Origin: Planctomycetota bacterium
GTDB lineage: Bacteria; Planctomycetota; UBA8742; UBA2392
Length of the DNA: 64,000 nt
Reading direction: 5' to 3'
NCBI GenBank assembly: GCA_020845475.1
Contig: JADLFN010000043.1
Coordinates: 1-64,000, forward strand
The translations under genes and the position numbers were made by a program. This document shows positions 47,564 through 56,522 of the stretch, piece after piece. Each line of letters starts with the position of its first letter. Within the stretch, counting starts at the first letter, position 1. The notes beneath the pieces were generated by a model. The model ran no database searches and was not told the origin of the DNA. It saw only the letters and a program-made list of their open reading frames with translations.

Positions 47564-48343
47564 TTACTCGCCGGCGCCGGCGCTTCTTGCCTTGGCGTTG
47601 ATGGTGTTCGTAACCCAGGTTGGCTCGTCGGGTGGGCGCTGGCCGTTTCGGAATGCGAACTGGGCTTGCGCGACGCCGCTGGCGGCATCGCGCCACCAGG
47701 AAAAGCGCATGGAGTAAAACTTGCTTTTGGCCCTGTCATCGGCCTCCACCTGCCCGTCGATGATGTAGCCGCGCTGGTGGCGCTCGTTGAAGTTGCGCGG
47801 GATGCTGGTGGTGACGGAGCCGTCGCGGTTTCCCGGCAGGTGGGCAAAGCCGAGGCTGGTCCAATCGGCGTCGCGCACGAAGCCTGCGTAATAGCGCACC
47901 ACGCGATACACCTCGGCGCGCGCGATGCCGGAGCCCAGGCTCTGGTAGCCTCGCTCGTAGTGGCGGTCGCGCTGGAAGGGTTGCAGGCGGTAGCGCACAA
48001 GGTCGTCTTTGTTGACGCCGACGCGGTTGATGCGGAAGGCCTCAACGAGCGTGAGGCGCTCGCGGATCTCGCTGCCATCGGTGCGCTTATAGACTGTTTC
48101 CTGAACGATCTCCTGCACAACAGAATTGTAGGCGAACTCGCCGTGGGCGAGCAGGTCAAAGCCGAGTGTCACTTCGTAGCCGTCGGCGTCGTAAATCGGC
48201 TCGCCGCGCGGCTCGATTTCGAGTTCGTACCTTGCGAGTTTTTCGGGCGGCACGGGCGTTTGCGTGAAAAACGCCACAGAGTTGCAAGCGCTGAGCAGCC
48301 ACCCCGCTGCGAGAAACAATGCAAGGGCTATACTTTTCGACAT
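47564..48343 (-). CDS. Lipoprotein of unknown function
   Basis: A 259-residue protein from ATG 48343, with a signal sequence and lipobox LLSAC at residues about 17-21. The mature part is rich in charged and aromatic residues (VYRVVRYYAGFVRDADWTSL), with no family recognised. Its start codon overlaps the start codon of the divergent radical SAM gene in the tetranucleotide CATG. Each gene's promoter must then lie in the other's coding sequence, unless the radical SAM start is the downstream ATG. Confidence 0.72.
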   Translation of the reverse strand: MSKSIALALFLAAGWLLSACNSVAFFTQTPVPPEKLARYELEIEPRGEPIYDADGYEVTLGFDLLAHGEFAYNSVVQEIVQETVYKRTDGSEIRERLTLVEAFRINRVGVNKDDLVRYRLQPFQRDRHYERGYQSLGSGIARAEVYRVVRYYAGFVRDADWTSLGFAHLPGNRDGSVTTSIPRNFNERHQRGYIIDGQVEADDRAKSKFYSMRFSWWRDAASGVAQAQFAFRNGQRPPDEPTWVTNTINAKARSAGAGE

Positions 48344-49304
48344 GCCGACCTTGACCACATGGCACCCCGATTTGACCCGGGCACCATTCTACTTTCCGAT
48401 GAGCGCTCTTTTGAAGCGCCGGTTTGAAGAACCCGTTTACAAGGTCACCATTGATGCCGGCTTCACCTGCCCCAACATTGACGGCAGCAAGGCCACGGGC
48501 GGCTGCACTTACTGCGATAACACCAGCTTCAGCCCCGCTTTGCGCAAGGGCGAGCCGGATATCGCGCGCCAGATTGAGAACGGCGCCAAGTTCTATCGCG
48601 AGCGCTATCAGGCGCAGAAGTTCCTGGCGTATTTCCAGACCTATACGAACACCTATGACGACGTGGGCAGGCTCGAAAAGCTCTACGCCGGTGCCCTCAA
48701 ACACCGCGACATCGTGGGCATGAGCGTGGGCACGCGGCCCGACTGCATCGACGAAGAGAAGCTGCGCCTGTTCCAGAAATTCGCCGAGCAGCGGCCAGAG
48801 CAGTTGATCTGCATCGAGTACGGCATGCAGACCATGCATGATGAAACCGCGCAAAGAATCAACCGCGCCCACGACCACGCCGACACCGTGCGCGCCGTGG
48901 AACTGACGCGCAAGCTCGCGCCCGACGTGCACTTGTGCCTGCATTTGATCTCCGGCCTGCCGGGCGAGAACGCCTCCATGATCCGCGCCAGCATCGACGA
49001 ACTCGCGCGGCTTCAACCGGACAGCATCAAGTTTCACCACTGTTACGTGTACGAGAACACCGTGCTGGCCCGCGAGTGGCGCGAAGGCCGCTATGAGCCG
49101 CCAAACCTGGAGATGCACGTGCAGCTCGCCGCCGATTGCGTGGAAAGAATGCCGCCAACGACTGCGATGCAAAGGCTGATCGGCGAAATCAACGCGCCGG
49201 GAGTGCTCGCCCCGATGTGGGGCAAGAGCAAGATGCAGGTCGTGCAGATGATCAGCGACGAATTGAAACGCCGCGGCACGCATCAAGGCAGCCGCTGGAG
49301 CTGA
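48342..49304 (+). CDS. Radical SAM protein, YhcC/TIGR01212-like
   Basis: A 320-residue protein from ATG 48342; ATG 48399 is an alternative that would align with shorter homologues. The segment VYKVTIDAGFTCPNIDGSKA followed by GGCTYCDN supplies the 4Fe-4S cysteines in the spacing of the YhcC family. ECIEYGMQ-like (CIEYGMQTMHDETAQRINR) and LHLISGLPGENASMI are typical. YhcC-type proteins are radical SAM enzymes of unknown substrate. The start shares CATG with the divergent lipoprotein gene. Confidence 0.88.
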   Translation: MPTLTTWHPDLTRAPFYFPMSALLKRRFEEPVYKVTIDAGFTCPNIDGSKATGGCTYCDNTSFSPALRKGEPDIARQIENGAKFYRERYQAQKFLAYFQTYTNTYDDVGRLEKLYAGALKHRDIVGMSVGTRPDCIDEEKLRLFQKFAEQRPEQLICIEYGMQTMHDETAQRINRAHDHADTVRAVELTRKLAPDVHLCLHLISGLPGENASMIRASIDELARLQPDSIKFHHCYVYENTVLAREWREGRYEPPNLEMHVQLAADCVERMPPTTAMQRLIGEINAPGVLAPMWGKSKMQVVQMISDELKRRGTHQGSRWS

Positions 49305-49310
49305 CTGGGC

Positions 49311-50318
49311 TCACTTTTCTTTCTTGGGCTGTGTTGTTTCGGCGGGCCGCGTCAGCGCAAAGCTCTTGATAGCATCCAGCAACGGCTGTTCTTTGCCTCC
49401 CTTGCAATCCGCCGGCCGCCAAGAGCCGGATACCGAGAGCGCAACACCGTACTCCAACAAGACAAGTTGCTGGACTTTGGTCGGGCGACCCGCTTGGTCG
49501 TACTCGTACTCCAGCAGAACGGCTTTGCGACCTGAGCAATCCTGCTCTTTGCGGGAGACGATCTTGCGCTTGGCGCGCTCGTGGCCCTCCACGACCTTAT
49601 CAACGTGTTTAGTAAGTTCGTTGTCAAATGGCGCGGCGGCGATGACCCCGAAAGTTCCCAGGGACTTGGTTCCTTCATAGAGTCCGCGAACGACGAGCAA
49701 TGCGTTCTCAGGCCCCTTGTTGGGCCCTTTGAAGCCGGAAAGGTCGATGCGAAATCCAAAGGCTTTGCTTTCGTAGAGGGACTTTGACGCCTTGGCAGGT
49801 TTTCCAGTGCCGACTGCAAACGACTGGATGGCGGCTGTGTAGGCTTTCTCGCGCTCCGCCCGGTCTTTGCCCGAGCACATTCCGCTAACCGACCAGAAAG
49901 GCTGCTTGTCGGACTCGGGAATCAGACAGGTTTGGAAGATCGTGGTCGGCCCTTCCAATTCGCCATCGTAAACGCGCCATCTCGCCTTTTTCCCGTCGAG
50001 CGCAATCTCTTTCGACTCGCGCTGTTTGGCTTCAAACATCGAGAAACCCAGTTCGGTGTCCTTGAGATACTGTTCGAATCCGGTTGGCCTGACGAGGTAC
50101 TCCACTTCAAGGAAATCGCCTGGGTCGCCGTCGTAATAGGCCGTAAACAAGGTTCCGCCCGAGTTCAGCGGCATTTCCTTGAGCCCCTTCACGGTCACCT
50201 TGATGCCGAGCGCCGCGTCCTCCACCAACTCAGGGGCAGCCTCATCCGCGGCGCGAGTCGAAACGCCGATACACCCGAGGATGCACAAGCCCAGCGATAA
50301 TTGGACAAGACGGCGCAT
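49311..50318 (-). CDS. Exported protein with two repeated domains, unknown function
   Basis: A 335-residue protein. ATG 50318 has GGGAG upstream. A signal peptide (MRRLVQLSLGLCILGCIGVS) is present, with possible lipidation at ILGC. Two similar halves end in AIQSFAVG (about residue 165) and AIKSFALT (about 320), a PsbP/DUF1795-like arrangement, though the match is not decisive. The C-terminus is Lys/Glu-rich. It is convergent with the radical SAM gene, with six bases between the stops. Confidence 0.65.
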   Translation of the reverse strand: MRRLVQLSLGLCILGCIGVSTRAADEAAPELVEDAALGIKVTVKGLKEMPLNSGGTLFTAYYDGDPGDFLEVEYLVRPTGFEQYLKDTELGFSMFEAKQRESKEIALDGKKARWRVYDGELEGPTTIFQTCLIPESDKQPFWSVSGMCSGKDRAEREKAYTAAIQSFAVGTGKPAKASKSLYESKAFGFRIDLSGFKGPNKGPENALLVVRGLYEGTKSLGTFGVIAAAPFDNELTKHVDKVVEGHERAKRKIVSRKEQDCSGRKAVLLEYEYDQAGRPTKVQQLVLLEYGVALSVSGSWRPADCKGGKEQPLLDAIKSFALTRPAETTQPKKEK

Positions 50319-50336
50319 AGATTTCTCCCTGGGGAA

Positions 50337-50996
50337 CTAGATCAGCGCGACAACTTCGCGCACGCACTTTTCGATGCCTTCGGCTACGTGGGCGATGCTG
50401 GGGCCGAGCATGTAGGCGGGTGTGCTTACGATCTTGTTCTTCTTGTCGATGACGAATTCGCGCACGGCGCAGGACTCGTGTTTGGCGCCGCAGGCTTCGA
50501 TGTTCTTGGCTGTGCCTTGGTCGTTGCCGATGGTCAGCAGCGGGTGCGCCGTTTTGCCGAGCACGGCTGCGATGATGCCGGGCGCTATGCAGATCGCCCC
50601 GATAGGCTTTCCTTTGGCGTGGGCTTCTTTCACTAGCCGGGCTACGTCCTTGTTCACTTCGGCCTTGGCGCCATCTTTGGCGAACGTGGAGAGGTTTGTA
50701 GCCGCGCCGTAGCCTCCGGGCAGGATCAGCGCGTCGAAATCATCGACTTTGACAGTTGCGGCGTCCTTGATCTCGCCTCGGGCGATGCGCGCTGACTCGA
50801 CCAGCACGTTGCGCTTTTCGTTGCTCTCTTGACCTGTCAAGTGATTGACCACGCGCAATTGATCGATGTTCGGCGCCATGCACACGATCCTGCAGCCCAG
50901 TTTGTCCAGCGCCAGTAGCGTGAGCACCGACTCGTGAATCTCGGCGCCGTCTTTGAAACCGCAGCCGCTCAGAATCACTCCGATTGTTCGTGGCAT
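50337..50996 (-). CDS. elbB: ElbB, DJ-1/PfpI-family glyoxalase-like protein
   Basis: A 219-residue protein with the ElbB layout: GVILSGCGFKDGAEIHESVL at the N-terminus and CMAPNIDQLRVVNHLTG. The nucleophile elbow is AICIAPGIIAAVL with the catalytic cysteine, and the C-terminal KIVSTPAYMLGPSIAHV is intact. E. coli ElbB was linked to isoprenoid biosynthesis and shows glyoxalase activity. The gene starts at ATG 50996 behind a weak GAGG. Confidence 0.93.
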   Translation of the reverse strand: MPRTIGVILSGCGFKDGAEIHESVLTLLALDKLGCRIVCMAPNIDQLRVVNHLTGQESNEKRNVLVESARIARGEIKDAATVKVDDFDALILPGGYGAATNLSTFAKDGAKAEVNKDVARLVKEAHAKGKPIGAICIAPGIIAAVLGKTAHPLLTIGNDQGTAKNIEACGAKHESCAVREFVIDKKNKIVSTPAYMLGPSIAHVAEGIEKCVREVVALI

Positions 50997-51042
50997 TGGA
51001 ACCTCGTTGGCTTGTTCGCGTGCAGCCGCCGCAAGGCGTCAT

Positions 51043-51186
51043 CAATTCAAAATTCAAAATTAGAAATTCAAAATTCAGAGGCAACCAGAGAACGGAAATG
51101 GGGTCAGGCACCGGAACTGCCCGGAGCCAGACCCCATTTCCTGCATGCGGGCCATTTTGAATTTTGAATTGATAATTTTGAATTGC
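51043..51186. repeat. Nested inverted repeat: AT-rich arms around a GGGGTCAGGCACC hairpin
   Basis: The outer arms are CAATTCAAAATTC repeats at 51043-51079 and their complement, GAATTTTGAATTG repeats, at 51153-51186. Between them is an 11-bp stem GAAATGGGGTC/GACCCCATTTC (51095-51105 and 51130-51140) with a further imperfect inner stem. GGGGTCAGGCACC hairpins of this kind are common REP-like elements in many bacteria. Confidence 0.75.
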
Positions 51187-51215
51187 AGAAAGCGCGGCAA
51201 AGCCGCGCTTTCTGC
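51185..51215 (-). terminator. Terminator hairpin at the gspE/pilB stop
   Basis: A perfect 14-bp stem GCAGAAAGCGCGGC/GCCGCGCTTTCTGC with a three-base loop begins at the last base of the gspE/pilB stop codon on the minus strand. There is no long T run. Confidence 0.7.
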
Positions 51216-52906
51216 TAGATGTCTTCTCGGTGCGCGATCGTGAGCACTTCCTCAATCGTGGTCTTGCCGTCGAGCACTTTGCGCACGCCGTCGTCCATGA
51301 GCGAACTCATGCCGTTCTGCCTGGCCTCGGCGCGAATCTTGAGGCTGGAGGCCTTGGCGAAGGTCAGCTCGCGGATCAGCGGGTTCATTTCGAGCAACTC
51401 GTAAACACCCATGCGCCCGCGGTAGCCTACGTTCTTGCACTCGCGGCAGCCCTGCGGCCCGTTGATGGTGCGGCCGCGAATGCCTTCGGGTTTCAGGCCG
51501 ACCATTTTCAGTTCAGCTTCGCTGGGCACATAGGGCTTCTTGCAGTGCTGGCAGAGCGTGCGAACAAGACGTTGCGCCAAGATCGCCTGCACCGCGCTGG
51601 CCACGAGGAACGGCTTGACGCCCATGTCGATGAGACGCGTCAATGCGCCCGGGGCATCGTTGGTGTGAAGCGTGCTGAACACCAGGTGACCGGTCAGTGC
51701 CGCCTGGATGGCGATTTCAGCGGTTTCACCGTCGCGGATTTCGCCCACGAGAATGATGTTGGGCGCCTGGCGCAGCATGGCGCGCAAGATACGGGCAAAC
51801 GAGAGCTCAATCGTATGGTTCACCTGGCTCTGGTTAATGCCGTTGAGGTTGTATTCAACGGGGTCTTCAGCCGTGATGATCTTGACGTCCGGGCGGTTGA
51901 GCGCGTTGAGCGCTGCATACAACGTTGTGGTCTTGCCCGAACCCGTCGGGCCGGTGACGAGGAAGATGCCGTTGGGCTTCTTCAGGATTTTCTGGAAGCG
52001 GTCGAAGTCGCCGGTGTGCATGCCCAGCACCTCGAGGCCCACGAGGTTCTTGGCCTTGTCGAGAATACGCATCACCACGCTCTCGCCCCAGGAGCAGGGC
52101 AAGGCACTGACGCGCAAGTCGATGTCGCGGCCTTCGACTTTGGTTTTGATGCGGCCGTCCTGCGGCTTGCGCTTCTCGGCGATGTCCATCTTGCTGAGAA
52201 TCTTTACGCGCTGGATCAGCGGGCCCTGCAGGCGCTTGGGCGGCGCCTCGATCTCGATACAGTTGCCGTCAATGCGATAACGGATGCGCAGTTTCTCTTC
52301 CATCGGCTCGATGTGAATATCCGAGGCACGCTGCTTGATCGCGTCGGTAATCAGCACCTGCACCAGCTGCGAAACGTAACCTTCTTCGTCGTCGGTGGAG
52401 AGTTCTTCGGCGCCGATGTCCTTGTAGGACATGTCCTCGTCTTTGCCGCCGAGTTGGTCGGCCATGCCGCCAATGCCGTAATAGTTCTTCATCGCGACAA
52501 AAACGTCGCTCTTGGGCGCCATCACCCAGTCCACCTCGTGGCCGAGTATGAAGCGCAAGTTGTCCAGCGCGTAGAACTCAAGCACGCGATGCGTGGCCAC
52601 CGTCAACATGCGGCCCTTCTTCATCACCGGGATGATCTCGTGTTCCTTGACAACTTCCGCGGTGATCAACCCCGTGATCTCGGGCTTCAGCTCATACTTC
52701 GCCAGCGGCAGGAATTTCACACCCTGCTGCTTGGCCAGCGCCTGAGACACTTTGGTGTCATCCAGGTAGCCCAGGTCCATCATCGCTTCGCCCAGCAGCA
52801 TGGCCTTGTCCTTGCCGTGCTTGAGCCCTTCTTTGACCTGGTCAACGGTGGCGAACTTCAGGCCGACGAGGATTTTACCCAGGGGCATTTTCTTAGTGTC
52901 GGTCAA
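51215..52906 (-). CDS. Type II secretion / type IV pilus assembly ATPase, GspE/PilB
   Basis: A 563-residue protein. TTG 52906 has GGGAG upstream and is preferred to ATG 52888. Residues 1-150 form the MshEN/N1E domain that binds the inner-membrane partner. The ATPase has Walker A GPTGSGKTTTL, an Asp box (EDPVEYNLNGINQSQVN), Walker B ILVGEIRDGETAEIA and a His box. A tetracysteine zinc motif (CQHC and CREC) is intact. It powers pilus or pseudopilus assembly; no other secretion gene is adjacent. Confidence 0.95.
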   Translation of the reverse strand: MTDTKKMPLGKILVGLKFATVDQVKEGLKHGKDKAMLLGEAMMDLGYLDDTKVSQALAKQQGVKFLPLAKYELKPEITGLITAEVVKEHEIIPVMKKGRMLTVATHRVLEFYALDNLRFILGHEVDWVMAPKSDVFVAMKNYYGIGGMADQLGGKDEDMSYKDIGAEELSTDDEEGYVSQLVQVLITDAIKQRASDIHIEPMEEKLRIRYRIDGNCIEIEAPPKRLQGPLIQRVKILSKMDIAEKRKPQDGRIKTKVEGRDIDLRVSALPCSWGESVVMRILDKAKNLVGLEVLGMHTGDFDRFQKILKKPNGIFLVTGPTGSGKTTTLYAALNALNRPDVKIITAEDPVEYNLNGINQSQVNHTIELSFARILRAMLRQAPNIILVGEIRDGETAEIAIQAALTGHLVFSTLHTNDAPGALTRLIDMGVKPFLVASAVQAILAQRLVRTLCQHCKKPYVPSEAELKMVGLKPEGIRGRTINGPQGCRECKNVGYRGRMGVYELLEMNPLIRELTFAKASSLKIRAEARQNGMSSLMDDGVRKVLDGKTTIEEVLTIAHREDI

Positions 52907-53108
52907 ACCCAGGCTCCCAAAGACACTTTGAACGCGGGCGTAGCCGCGCGCCGAGTCGGCGATTTAGCAGAGTCCAAAAAGCTAACGCTGCATCGCCAAT
53001 TGTCAATGCGGCGCGCTAGGCTGGGCGGGCCTGGCGTCAGTTCAATCACGTTCTGCATATCGAGGCCGCGCACTTTACCCTTTGCTCCCAACGCCCTACT
53101 CTTGCGGA

Positions 53109-53645
53109 GTGAAGCTCCTGATCTTGCGCAACGTGGCCGCTTTATGCGGCGCTGCCGTGCTTGCCCTGGCGTTTGGCCTGGACAGCCGCATGCTCGCCAT
53201 GTTTGCGGCCATTACGCTGATCGGCGCCGAGGCGCTGGGGCTTGCGGGCGTGGCGGCGCGCCACGAAAGCGCGTTCTCTCGCGCGCTGCTGGGAACATGC
53301 GAGGCGATGTGCGGGCTGGCCGTCTCCCTGATTGAGCCCACAGCGATGCTTGTGGCGCTGACGCTGGTTGTTTACTCGGTGATTGCCAGTGGCGTGGCCA
53401 CCGTGAGTCTTTCTCTGGGACGGCCGCTGGCACAGGCGCGCAGCGAGCCCATGCGCCGGCTGCTTTCGGCGGCCGCCAATATTGGATTGACCTTGATCGT
53501 GTTGCAGGCGGCCGATCAGTTGAATGTGGAAGCGGCGCTGGGCGTCGTGCCGCGTGATCTGGCGTTGCTGTGCATGGCGCTGGTAATCGTTGGCTCGGCG
53601 CGAACCATTGGCGAGCTTGCGCTCAAGGCCCAATGGACGAAGTAG
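53109..53645 (+). CDS. Integral membrane protein, unknown function
   Basis: A 178-residue protein from GTG 53109; TTG 53082 is an alternative. It is almost entirely hydrophobic with five or six predicted membrane helices (LRNVAALCGAAVLALAFGLD; AMLVALTLVVYSVIASGVAT). There are no cofactor or transport motifs. It stands between gspE/pilB (divergent) and a convergent small gene. Confidence 0.6.
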   Translation: MKLLILRNVAALCGAAVLALAFGLDSRMLAMFAAITLIGAEALGLAGVAARHESAFSRALLGTCEAMCGLAVSLIEPTAMLVALTLVVYSVIASGVATVSLSLGRPLAQARSEPMRRLLSAAANIGLTLIVLQAADQLNVEAALGVVPRDLALLCMALVIVGSARTIGELALKAQWTK

Positions 53646-53648
53646 GCG

Positions 53649-54047
53649 CTACTCCGTGAACGTCTGGTGTACCGGATCGAAGAGCGAACCGAAGTGATCG
53701 ACCGGCAGGTGCAGCGTATCAACGATATCCTCGGCTTGCTGCCTGAGTTCGTCACGGTGCGACTCGGCGGCATCCTGGCCGGCAGTGTCGGTGTAAACCA
53801 CGTGCAGCACGACGAACGCCTTGAAATCCGAGAGTTCGATGTAAAGCCCGTCGTAGGCCGTTTCAAAAATGTAAGAGAACGTGCTCTCTTTGCCCGAAGG
53901 GATCTTGTTGTTCGGGTAGCCCCAATGGTGAACGGCGCTGTAGAGCGCAGCCCACGGGGTGACATCATAGATTTCAAACAGGTCAAGCCGACCGCGACGA
54001 TGCTGTTCAAGGCCGCGCAGTGTCTTTTTATCCGCAAGCTTCAGCAT
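53649..54047 (-). CDS. Hypothetical protein
   Basis: A 132-residue acidic soluble protein. ATG 54047 has GGGGA upstream. The sequence alternates strands and helices (GLYIELSDFKAFVVLHVVYT; ESHRDELRQQAEDIVDTLHL). It is the last gene in the tpiA-to-coaC direction, 48 bases after coaC. No family is recognised. Confidence 0.6.
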   Translation of the reverse strand: MLKLADKKTLRGLEQHRRGRLDLFEIYDVTPWAALYSAVHHWGYPNNKIPSGKESTFSYIFETAYDGLYIELSDFKAFVVLHVVYTDTAGQDAAESHRDELRQQAEDIVDTLHLPVDHFGSLFDPVHQTFTE

Positions 54048-54095
54048 GATGCCGTCCCCGGTTACAACCTAAGCATACACCATGGTGCGACAGCG

Positions 54096-54671
54096 TTATG
54101 CTTTCTTGCGCTTCTTGGCACCAGCCAAATTGAGCAACTTAAGTACTGATTGGGCAATGACTTGCGGCTCAGCGAGGCGCCCTTGACCCTGCCAGCCACA
54201 GGCCAAGTCGCCGCTTTCGGGGTCAATGAACTTGTAGCCGCGGGCTGCCAGCGTTTCGCAATTGGCGCGGGTGGCCGGGTGCTGCCACATGCGCGTGTTC
54301 ATGGCTGGCGCAAATAAAACCGGTTTCTCCGACGGCAATACCGAGACCAGTAGCGTGGAAACCGCATCGTCGCAGATGCCGGTGGCGGCCTTGGCAATGA
54401 TGTTGGCCGTGGCCGGCGCAATCAGCAGCAGGTCAAGTTCATCGGCCAGGTCAATGTGCTTGGGCTTGGTGTGCGAAGGTTCCCAGAGACTGGTGATGAC
54501 AGGGTTGCCTGTCAGCGCAAGAAAAGTCTGGGCGCCCACAAACTGCTGCGCCGCCTGCGTCATGGCAACCACAACATCCACGTGGTCGCGCAGATGGGTG
54601 AGCACATTGCCCACTTTGAACGCGGCTATGGAGCCGGTGACGCCGATAACGACAAGCGGACGCTTGGGCAT
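54096..54671 (-). CDS. coaC: Phosphopantothenoylcysteine decarboxylase domain (CoaC), stand-alone flavoprotein
   Basis: A 191-residue flavoprotein of the CoaC/EpiD kind. The FMN-binding start is VIGVTGSIAAFKVGNVLTHL, the catalytic histidine is in KHIDLADELDLLLIAPATAN, and PAMNTRMWQHPATRAN is the substrate clamp. The fused CoaB synthetase half present in most CoaBC proteins is absent here; another gene must supply it. It follows rpoZ, as in many bacteria. Confidence 0.92.
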   Translation of the reverse strand: MPKRPLVVIGVTGSIAAFKVGNVLTHLRDHVDVVVAMTQAAQQFVGAQTFLALTGNPVITSLWEPSHTKPKHIDLADELDLLLIAPATANIIAKAATGICDDAVSTLLVSVLPSEKPVLFAPAMNTRMWQHPATRANCETLAARGYKFIDPESGDLACGWQGQGRLAEPQVIAQSVLKLLNLAGAKKRKKA

Positions 54672-54744
54672 ATCGTGAACTCAGAGAAAGGATTCAGCAT
54701 CCGGAACACAAAGCGTGTTTCGGCTACTGGACTCCGACTTCGCT

Positions 54745-54981
54745 CTAGGCCTTGGCCACGGTCAGGTTGTCGTCTGAAAGCCAGATCTTGCCCTGCTTGA
54801 TTTCCTCAAGCGCAATACCAATGAAATCCTTGGTTTGCTCGCCGGAGATCAGCTTGGGAGAGCCGCGCACCAGTTCATTTACGCGGCGCTGCAGCAGCAC
54901 GGTGACGCGGTACTTGCCGCCGAGCTTCTTGTAGAGCGATTCGAGTTCCGGGTAATCGAGCTTTTTGACGTCGAGAGTCAT
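54745..54981 (-). CDS. rpoZ: RNA polymerase omega subunit
   Basis: A 78-residue protein. ATG 54981 has GAGG five bases upstream. The omega core is seen as LGGKYRVTVLLQRRVNELVR followed by DFIGIALEEIKQGKI. Omega helps assemble and stabilise RNA polymerase. The order gmk-rpoZ-coaC supports the call, since omega is short and divergent. Confidence 0.85.
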   Translation of the reverse strand: MTLDVKKLDYPELESLYKKLGGKYRVTVLLQRRVNELVRGSPKLISGEQTKDFIGIALEEIKQGKIWLSDDNLTVAKA

Positions 54982-54991
54982 GTTCGCCTCA

Positions 54992-55630
54992 TCAGTTGGC
55001 CTTGGCCAGGCCAGAGTAGAGTGTTTCGCCATTGTCCTGGCGGGCCTTCAAAACGTGCCGCCTTGTTTCAATCTCGGTGGCCAATGCGGCCACACACCTT
55101 GAAAGATCATCGTTGAGCACTACACGGTCGTACTCGGCATCGGCCACTTTCTGTTCCAGCAGGGCTTTGGCCAGACGCTTGGCCTGCTCCTCAGGGCTTT
55201 CTGTTGCGCGCTTCTCAAGCCTTCGCGTCAACTCGGACTGCGAGGGGGCCCTGAGAAACAGCAGCAGCGCATCAAGCTTCTGGCCCTTCACCTGTACGCC
55301 GCCGCTTACGTCGATCACCAGCAGCATGACCTGATTCCTGGACAAAGCTTCCCGCAGCGGCTGCTTGGGCGTTCCGTAAAAATTGCCGTGCACTTCGGCG
55401 TGCTCGATCAATTCACCCTGCCGGATCAGCGATTTGAACTCGTCGCTCGAGACAAAGTGGTAGTCGCGGCCATTTACCTCGCCGGGCCTTGGAGCGCGTG
55501 TGGTGGCGCTGATCGAGCGCACATAGCCCTCGTTCTCCAGCAGCCGTGTGGCCACAGTCGTCTTTCCGACTCCCGCGGGGCCGGACAGCACCACAAGGAT
55601 GCCGGGCAACGGTTTTGCACTCTGCGCCAT
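54992..55630 (-). CDS. gmk: Guanylate kinase
   Basis: A 212-residue protein that phosphorylates GMP to GDP. ATG 55630 follows a TTG two codons upstream. The P-loop VVLSGPAGVGKTTVATRLL is intact, as are the GMP site residues SISATTRAPRPGEVNGRDYH and the lid/arginine segment. It lies between yicC and rpoZ. Confidence 0.96.
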   Translation of the reverse strand: MAQSAKPLPGILVVLSGPAGVGKTTVATRLLENEGYVRSISATTRAPRPGEVNGRDYHFVSSDEFKSLIRQGELIEHAEVHGNFYGTPKQPLREALSRNQVMLLVIDVSGGVQVKGQKLDALLLFLRAPSQSELTRRLEKRATESPEEQAKRLAKALLEQKVADAEYDRVVLNDDLSRCVAALATEIETRRHVLKARQDNGETLYSGLAKAN

Positions 55631-55640
55631 CGCCAAACCT

Positions 55641-56522
55641 CTACTCCAGGTTCTGCACCTGCTCCTTGATGCGCTCGATTTCCGACTTCATCTCCACCAC
55701 GCTTGAGGCCAGTTCCGCGTCATTGGCCTTGGAGCCGATCGTGTTGCTTTCACGCAGCATTTCCTGCGCGATGAAATCCAGTTTGCGTCCCACCGCTTCC
55801 TTGCCCGCAATCTCCTTGAGAAACTGCCCGCAGTGGTGGCGCAGGCGCGTCGTTTCTTCCGTGACGTCGGCGCGGTCGGCAAACAGCGCGGCTTCCTTCA
55901 CAACCACCGCTTCATCGAGTGCGACTCCGGACCCTTTGAGTAACTGCTCCAGGCGCGCCTTGAGCTTGTCACGGTATTCGGCCACAATTTTCGGCGCCCG
56001 CTTTTCCACGGTTGCGGAGACTTCCGCGACGCGCTTGACCCGCGCTTCCATATCTATGCGCAGGGCCGCGCCCTCTCTGGCGCGCATTGCAACAAGCTCA
56101 TCCAGTGCGGCACTGAGCACCTTTTTCACCGCTTCAGAGAGCGCTTCATCTTCACCCGCACCCTCGTCCATCGCCTCTACAGCACCGTCAAGCCGCGCAA
56201 TTTCAGAGAGCGAAGGCTTGGGCGCATCAAGTTCGCGCGCCAAAGCGAACAGCTCGCCGTAATACTTGCGCACAAGATCGGCATTGAGGCGGTAGGCGTT
56301 GGCGCTGGGCGGGCGCGTCATGCCCACCGTGATGTAAACGCTGCCGCGCGTGAGCTTCTGCCGCACGAAGTTTTCGAGTTCGATCTCCTGGTTTGACAAC
56401 GCATCCGGCAGGCGCAGCGTTACCTTGAGGAAGCGATTGTTATAGGACTTGGCCTCGACGCTGATGGAGCCGCCCTCATGCTCGAGGGCGGCGCGGCCAA
56501 AACCCGTCATGGACTGCGGCAT
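55641..56522 (-). CDS. yicC: YicC/YloC-family endoribonuclease
   Basis: A 293-residue protein with the family start SMTGFGRAALEHEGGSISVE, KSYNNRFLKVTLRLP, and the end LDFIAQEMLRESNTIGSKAN. YicC proteins are Mn-dependent ribonucleases involved in RNA turnover and late-stationary survival. The start codon overlaps the secG stop, so the two are cotranslated. Confidence 0.94.
   Translation of the reverse strand: MPQSMTGFGRAALEHEGGSISVEAKSYNNRFLKVTLRLPDALSNQEIELENFVRQKLTRGSVYITVGMTRPPSANAYRLNADLVRKYYGELFALARELDAPKPSLSEIARLDGAVEAMDEGAGEDEALSEAVKKVLSAALDELVAMRAREGAALRIDMEARVKRVAEVSATVEKRAPKIVAEYRDKLKARLEQLLKGSGVALDEAVVVKEAALFADRADVTEETTRLRHHCGQFLKEIAGKEAVGRKLDFIAQEMLRESNTIGSKANDAELASSVVEMKSEIERIKEQVQNLE

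Noticed and set aside
51043-51186. CRISPR-like array from repeated ATTCAAAATT.
   Set aside because: Repeats are too short, have no spacers of regular length, and are arranged as inverted arms. No cas gene is present.
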